From NCBI GenBank assembly GCA_937872085.1, contig CALMQK010000285.1, positions 1 to 9,989 of the forward strand: DNA of 9,989 nucleotides, read 5' to 3'. This document shows positions 6,303-9,989 of this stretch, one piece after another. A model generated the notes under the pieces. It made no database searches. It was not told where the DNA came from and saw only the letters and a list, made by a program, of their open reading frames with translations. The first letter of the stretch is position 1, and every line of letters starts with the position of its first letter. This stretch comes from an uncultured euryarchaeote. Its GTDB lineage: Archaea > Thermoplasmatota > Thermoplasmata > UBA10834. The position numbers were made by a program, and so were the translations under genes.

Positions 6303-7223
6303 TCATGTCCCAATATTAACCTTGCGACTGCAAGTCCCCTCTAAGGATTGGACCATGGCAGCCATGGTCTTGTTGAGCGGCGCATCCAGCCCATGCTCCT
6401 CGGACAGCCTCCAGATCACTCCGTTGATCTGGTCGACCTCCGTCCGACTTCCCCTCATCACGTCCTGCAGCATGCTCGAGAGGTTCCTGGCGGTGTCCCG
6501 TGCCACCGCGCGCACACGAGGGTACATGCGGGACTGAGGTAACTCGATCCCATGTGCTCTCGCGACCCGCTCGCACTCCTTCGACACCTCCAAGACCAGA
6601 CGTGAAACTGCCCTGCTCTCCAGCAACCTTCCGTTGGGGACGCGCAGGATCGCTGTGATGGGGTTTATGCAGGCGCTCACGATGGCTTTCGCCCACATCT
6701 CGGACATCATGTTCTCGGAGAAGCGGGAAGGGATGCCGCTTTCGGCAAAGACTCCCACTATCTTCTTGGAGTAATCTGGGTCCAACTCCGAGCCTATCAT
6801 GGTCCTGCCCAAGCCCGAAATCCTCACCTTCCCGGGAGACACCATGGTCGAACCCAAGGTTGTGGTCCCTCCGAAGGCCCTGCGGCCCTTCCATCCCCTC
6901 AGTGCCTCGAGGTTCCCGATGCCGTTCTGCAAGGTGAGCACGGCGGTCTCGCCAGTCACCCAGGGACGGCATTTCATGAGAGCGCTCCCTGTATCGTAGG
7001 CCTTAGTCGTCATCAGAAGCAGCTCAGGAGGAGCTACACGAGAAATGTTGGTGAACGCCGGGAGCCTGACGGTCCTGCTCATATCCCCTTGAAGGACGAG
7101 CCCTCGCTTTCGGATGGCTTCGACATGGGGTTTCCTGCCGATCAGGAAGACATCGTTCCTTCCTGCAAGCATGCCTCCAAGGGCGCTTCCAAGAGCTCCG
7201 GCACCGAAGACACAGATGCGCAT
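6303..7223 (-). CDS. panE: 2-dehydropantoate 2-reductase (ketopantoate reductase)
   Basis: NADPH-dependent reduction of 2-dehydropantoate to (R)-pantoate in coenzyme A biosynthesis, in the cytoplasm. The 306 residues match the family length. The Rossmann dinucleotide motif is at the N-terminus (CVFGAGALGS, 4-13). Further family features are MTTKAYDT (71-78), LTLQNGIGN with Asn100, the catalytic Lys179 in WAKAIVSACINPITAI with Asn187, and SSMLQDVMRGSRTEVDQINGVI (split here as 249-260 and 261-270), which carries Ser249 and Glu262. The start ATG at 7223 places the Rossmann motif immediately after Met. It begins 23 nt after the alkyltransferase-endonuclease V gene on the same strand, so co-transcription is likely. 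No other pantothenate gene is visible here. Other members of the ApbA/PanE superfamily are possible, but the active-site residues all fit the reductase. Confidence 0.93.
   Translation of the reverse strand: MRICVFGAGALGSALGGMLAGRNDVFLIGRKPHVEAIRKRGLVLQGDMSRTVRLPAFTNISRVAPPELLLMTTKAYDTGSALMKCRPWVTGETAVLTLQNGIGNLEALRGWKGRRAFGGTTTLGSTMVSPGKVRISGLGRTMIGSELDPDYSKKIVGVFAESGIPSRFSENMMSEMWAKAIVSACINPITAILRVPNGRLLESRAVSRLVLEVSKECERVARAHGIELPQSRMYPRVRAVARDTARNLSSMLQDVMRGSRTEVDQINGVIWRLSEEHGLDAPLNKTMAAMVQSLEGTCSRKVNIGT
6312..6325 (-). promoter_or_regulatory. TATA-like box for the gfcR-like gene, inside the panE 3' end
   Basis: The minus strand reads GCAAGGTTAATATT, a purine-rich BRE-like stretch followed by an AT-rich core centred about 36 nt before the ATG at 6280. 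It lies in the last codons of panE. It would let the regulator be transcribed apart from the upstream genes, with a leader of about ten nucleotides. Confidence 0.38.
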
Positions 7224-7246
7224 GTGCTACGAAGTAGGATGCGCGG

Positions 7247-8227
7247 CTATTTGTGACTTGTTCCACGCTTTGCTGCCTCGGCCACGATGTGGGCCATCCT
7301 GACCGGCTCCGGCACCCGGGACCTCAAAGTGTGCTTCGCGATCTCCAGTGCCTGTCCCGGTGAGACCTTGTGTCCAGGAGAGATGTAGACTGGCCTGCTC
7401 TGACCAGGTTTGGCAAGGGAGTATCCGATGACATTTCCGTCCATGACAACCTCGCGAGCCCCGCCCACCACTCGATCGGAGACTTTCCCGCAGAGCAGCT
7501 TCTTGGCCACACCGACGACCGGGACATCGAATACGACACCCAGTTGGCTGGCTATCCCGAAACCCTCCGGATGCAGGGTGCCATTGCCGTCGTACATGAT
7601 GACCGTGCCCTTCGGGATGTCGTTCATCAAAGGGGCTATGAGGGGTATCTCCCTGAAACCGAGATACGTGGGCACATACGGAAACTCGGAATCTCCCTCG
7701 GTGACGCGTCGATCGACCTCGTCGAGGGTCCTGTAGTCGAGCGTGACCATCGCCGCATAGGCGCGTGAACCATCGTAGGCGACATCGATCCCGGCGACCC
7801 TTTCGATCTCGTCCTTGCACTCATTCAGGACGAGGTGACTCTTCAGACGCTTCTGCCGGCTCTTGATCTCTACTAGAGGCTTGGGGTTCTTCGTCTTGAA
7901 GTCCGTGAAAAGGACATTCCCGAAGTCGGCCACCTCCATCCCCTTCACCTCAACGCCCTCTTTACGCAGCAGCCTTCTCTTCTTGAGGGTGCCGCCTCCG
8001 GTATATCCCCCAAGGTGCCCATCCGACTGGACCACGCGCCTGCACGGCACCCTGACGATATCGTCATTCTTGCTCATCGCAAGACCAACGAACCTGCTCG
8101 CCACTATGTCTCCAAGTGCCTTCGCCACGGCTCCATACGTCGTGACCTTGCCCATCGGAACCTGCGCCACTAGGTCGTAGGTCTCTTTCCAAAGGTCAGG
8201 GAGATCCTGTACCGATTCCAACCTCAT
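7247..8227 (-). CDS. nfi: bifunctional O6-alkylguanine-DNA alkyltransferase-like / endonuclease V fusion
   Basis: A 326-residue DNA repair fusion. Residues about 10-95 form a DNA-binding/active-site domain of the O6-alkylguanine-DNA alkyltransferase family: VPMGKVTTYGAVAKALG, RFVGLAMSKND (Arg45 near the arginine finger), VPCRRVV with the acceptor Cys62, GGYTGG and LLRKEG with Glu90. The usual PCHRV is PCRRV here, so the histidine that activates the cysteine is replaced. Residues about 118-317 are endonuclease V, which nicks near deoxyinosine: Asp148 (GIDVAYDG), Tyr184 and Glu193 (GFREIPL), Asp213 and His219 (YDGNGTLHPEG) keep the same spacing as the catalytic residues of the Thermotoga enzyme. 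The same domain order is known from a bifunctional Ferroplasma protein. The GTG at 8230 adds one residue; the following ATG at 8227 is preferred. The gene begins 55 nt after the MscS gene. Confidence 0.92.
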   Translation of the reverse strand: MRLESVQDLPDLWKETYDLVAQVPMGKVTTYGAVAKALGDIVASRFVGLAMSKNDDIVRVPCRRVVQSDGHLGGYTGGGTLKKRRLLRKEGVEVKGMEVADFGNVLFTDFKTKNPKPLVEIKSRQKRLKSHLVLNECKDEIERVAGIDVAYDGSRAYAAMVTLDYRTLDEVDRRVTEGDSEFPYVPTYLGFREIPLIAPLMNDIPKGTVIMYDGNGTLHPEGFGIASQLGVVFDVPVVGVAKKLLCGKVSDRVVGGAREVVMDGNVIGYSLAKPGQSRPVYISPGHKVSPGQALEIAKHTLRSRVPEPVRMAHIVAEAAKRGTSHK

Positions 8228-8282
8228 CACTTGCTCGCACCCGACCCGCAGTACCAGAAAGTCGGCTCGAACCCAACAATCC

Positions 8283-9812
8283 TCATTCCTTTCTTTCCTG
8301 GAGATATACCTTCCGCTGGGGCACGGCTATCTCGATGCCTTCCTCGGCGAACCTCTTGTTGATCTCTTTCCTGAGTTCGTGAGCGACCCGCGGTCTAATC
8401 ATGAAGTTGCTGACCCATACGAAGAGCTTGAACTCCAATGCCGACTCTCCAAAGTTGGATAGCCTTACTGCTGGTTCCCTGCCCTCCTCCTCGAGGACGT
8501 CCGGGTTGCCAGCGGCGACCTCTGTCAGGACCTCCTCCACCTTCCCGATGTCGGTCCCATGAGCGACATTCACCCCCACCTCGACAACGCCCCGCTCGTC
8601 GGGCTCGCTCATGTTCACGATCTTGTCGTTCACGAGCTTGTTGTTCGGAAGGACAATGTAGTCATGTTGTAACACGTCGTACAACCTGCAGCTTCGGACG
8701 CCGATCTTCTCGACCCGACAAAGCTCGCCAGACGACAACGTGATGTAATCCCCCTCGATGAATGGGCGGTCGAGGAGCAATGTCAGGCCGCTGAAGAAAT
8801 TGGATAGTGCGTCCTGCGCCGCAAACGCGATCACCAGGCCGAAGACGCCAACTCCGGCCAGGAGAAATGTGATGTTGTAGTGCAGGTAGCTGAGCGTTGC
8901 CATCGCACCGAAGATGAGTATGACGAGTCCGCCGATCTTGTCAAGGATTGGTATCAGAACATCGTCGAGCTCCGCTTGCGTTCTCTCCGCCCACTTCCTC
9001 CCGAGATGGACCACGATCTCCTTGAACAGCTTGTAGACCACGAAAGTGAGTATGGCGATCAGGACGATCCAGTAGGCCTGGTAGATTATCCCGACCTCGT
9101 GCTCCGCGAGCGGGAGGATCGTGAGTGAGCTCACAAGGCCGAACACTATCACGAGAACGAAGATCGGCTTGTGAATCACCTTCAAGAGCCTGTCGTCCAA
9201 ATCTGTCTTCGTCCTCTGGGTGACCAACTTCATCGCAGGACCGATCACGAACGCCAAGAACAATGCGATGGCAGCCCAGATGCCCACGTTCAGTGCGAAT
9301 GTGCCGTAGTTGTTGTCGAACGGCGACGGGAGCGGGTTCTCGAACTGGCCCAGCAGCTTGTTCTTGCCCGGTGCTATTACCCCCCAGGTCGGGATCATGT
9401 CGGTCTTCGCGTTGCTTATGTCCAGATGAGTGAAGGCTGAGTTGTTCAGGTCTTTGAAAGAGAAGAACACGGTCTGGTTGGCGGTTGTCGTGTCGACATC
9501 CCTGCTGGCCTTGACCGTGAGATTCACAAATATGCTAGCCCCGGGATTCAATACCGTGATCGGTTTGTTGAACTCAGAGGTCCAGCCGGGGCCGGAGGTC
9601 ACATCTGCCGAGACCTCCAGCAGGAAAGATGAGTTGTAACCATTGTAGACGAACCACTGATACACCACCGAGTCGCCCGCATTGGCTTCCTGATGATCGG
9701 GACCTACCATTTCCAGGATGATGCCGCTCGAGCCGCTGGCACCATTCGATGTGACCAGGGCGAAACACGCCATGGAAACGGACAGCAAGGCAAGACATCT
9801 CAGAGGTTTCAT
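8283..9812 (-). CDS. MscS-family mechanosensitive channel with signal peptide and outer beta-sandwich domain
   Basis: A 509-residue channel that should open under membrane tension to release solutes. Residues 1-27 look like a signal peptide (MKPLRCLALLSVSMACFALV, then small residues). Residues about 28-165 form a polar region resembling NEW3/CARDB-type Ig-like domains (AGDSVVYQWFVYN, ITVLNPGASIFVNLTV) with N-glycosylation sequons at Asn60, 97, 112 and 123. Hydrophobic helices follow at about 173-197, 215-237, 243-265, 293-312 and 314-345. The last is the glycine/alanine-rich pore helix VFGLVIAFAAQDALSNFFSG, followed by LLDRPFIEGDYI, the classic MscS signature. The cytoplasmic beta and alpha/beta domains extend to about 500. 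The frame is open further upstream, but the signal peptide and a TATA-like box about 34 nt before the ATG at 9812 support this start. Confidence 0.9.
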   Translation of the reverse strand: MKPLRCLALLSVSMACFALVTSNGASGSSGIILEMVGPDHQEANAGDSVVYQWFVYNGYNSSFLLEVSADVTSGPGWTSEFNKPITVLNPGASIFVNLTVKASRDVDTTTANQTVFFSFKDLNNSAFTHLDISNAKTDMIPTWGVIAPGKNKLLGQFENPLPSPFDNNYGTFALNVGIWAAIALFLAFVIGPAMKLVTQRTKTDLDDRLLKVIHKPIFVLVIVFGLVSSLTILPLAEHEVGIIYQAYWIVLIAILTFVVYKLFKEIVVHLGRKWAERTQAELDDVLIPILDKIGGLVILIFGAMATLSYLHYNITFLLAGVGVFGLVIAFAAQDALSNFFSGLTLLLDRPFIEGDYITLSSGELCRVEKIGVRSCRLYDVLQHDYIVLPNNKLVNDKIVNMSEPDERGVVEVGVNVAHGTDIGKVEEVLTEVAAGNPDVLEEEGREPAVRLSNFGESALEFKLFVWVSNFMIRPRVAHELRKEINKRFAEEGIEIAVPQRKVYLQERKE

Positions 9813-9842
9813 TGGTTGCTCGCAGCTTAATCGAAGATTGTC

Positions 9843-9856
9843 ATTTAACCCTTTCG
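9843..9856 (-). promoter_or_regulatory. BRE/TATA-like promoter for the MscS-family gene
   Basis: The minus strand reads CGAAAGGGTTAAAT, a purine-rich BRE-like stretch followed by a TATA-like core centred about 34 nt before the ATG at 9812. The predicted leader is about eight nucleotides, too short for a Shine-Dalgarno site, and none is seen. It probably drives the four-gene run down to 5642. Confidence 0.42.
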
Positions 9857-9882
9857 TTGGGCTTGCTGGCAAGTGCACAGCC

Positions 9883-9892
9883 CTTAAGTAAT
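9883..9892 (+). promoter_or_regulatory. TATA-like box for the peptidase-like gene at the window end
   Basis: CTTAAGTAAT is an AT-rich core centred about 25 nt before the GTG at 9912, the spacing expected for a leaderless transcript starting at that codon. It stands back to back with the MscS promoter, about 40 bp away. Confidence 0.35.
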
Positions 9893-9911
9893 GACAGGGT
9901 AATCCATTCGC

Positions 9912-9989
9912 GTGGACGATAAGTGGGTAATCGACGCACTCCGCCTGGTCATCGGGATCGTCATTCTGAGCTATGCATCCGTCCAAGAC
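9912..9989 (+). CDS. start of a probable archaeal preflagellin/prepilin peptidase (A24 family), 3' partial
   Basis: An open frame of 26 codons runs from a GTG to the window end. It encodes a short polar start (MDDKWVID) and then a hydrophobic segment, ALRLVIGIVILSYASVQD. The ending ASVQD within a first helix near the N-terminus is how archaeal FlaK/EppA-type aspartic membrane peptidases begin, where this Asp is the first catalytic aspartate and is usually followed by a basic, polar loop. These enzymes cleave the class III signal peptides of archaellins and type IV pilins. Only the first helix is visible, so other membrane proteins remain possible. A TATA-like box 25 nt upstream supports the GTG start, and the gene diverges from the MscS gene. 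Confidence 0.5.
   Translation, partial: MDDKWVIDALRLVIGIVILSYASVQD

Noticed and set aside
6316..6972. Open frame of 218 codons on the minus strand within panE
   Set aside because: It is a shifted frame of the ketopantoate reductase gene, which has all its catalytic residues; the alternative product is rich in Arg, Gly and His with no motif.
7227..7820. Open frame of 197 codons on the minus strand within the endonuclease V gene
   Set aside because: It is a shifted frame of the endonuclease V domain and reads as Arg/Gly/Cys/His-rich noise.
8231..8282. GGGTTCGAGCC on the minus strand, resembling a tRNA T-arm
   Set aside because: No matching 5-bp T-stem, anticodon arm or acceptor stem can be folded around it; it is a short chance match between two genes.
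9813..9986. N-terminal extension of the MscS-family protein by 58 codons
   Set aside because: The extension has no conserved features, covers a TATA-like box, would bury the signal peptide, and overlaps the divergent peptidase-like gene.

Overview
The window looks like an ordinary, gene-dense piece of an archaeal chromosome, most probably from the Thermoplasmatota (Euryarchaeota in the broad sense). The signs are an archaeal-type phosphoglycerate kinase, a GfcR-like regulator (helix-turn-helix plus phosphoribosyltransferase), a four-CBS protein with a ribosome-hibernation-like tail, a stand-alone pyruvate-kinase C-terminal domain, and an O6-alkylguanine-DNA alkyltransferase/endonuclease V fusion, an architecture known from Ferroplasma. 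TATA-like boxes about 25-35 nt before many start codons, frequent GTG starts and weak or absent Shine-Dalgarno sites fit leaderless archaeal transcription. The lineage is inferred from gene content only.

Layout. (1) 2-817 (+): 3' part of an M24 (Xaa-Pro type) metallopeptidase, cut by the window edge. (2) 814-1833 (-): a likely two-gene unit, a stand-alone PK_C-like domain protein followed by a four-helix membrane protein. (3) 1935-2942 (+): an HDAC/AcuC-like deacetylase, divergent from unit 2. (4) 2939-4192 (-): four CBS domains with an HPF/RaiA-like C-terminal domain. (5) 4193-4446: the only sizeable intergenic region (254 bp), with a near-symmetrical TATA element and an untidy leader before pgk. 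(6) 4447-5637 (+): pgk. (7) 5642-9812 (-): a run of four genes whose transcription order is MscS-family channel, alkyltransferase-endonuclease V, ketopantoate reductase, GfcR-like regulator. (8) 9912-9989 (+): the start of a gene resembling an archaeal preflagellin/prepilin peptidase.

Functional links. The gfcR-like gene sits tail to tail with pgk; GfcR of haloarchaea regulates glycolytic genes, so local regulation is plausible. The CBS-HPF-like protein could couple adenylate energy state to ribosome activity. The other neighbours (CoA precursor synthesis, DNA repair, osmotic release, deacetylation) are housekeeping functions with no evident common pathway.

I find no CRISPR array, insertion sequence, prophage, toxin-antitoxin pair, rRNA or tRNA. 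No gap exceeds 300 bp. The points most worth a second look are the CBS-HPF fusion, the unresolved pgk start, the altered alkyltransferase motif, the outer-surface domain on the MscS channel, the internal repeat in the small membrane protein, and the three convergent gene pairs with no room for a terminator.
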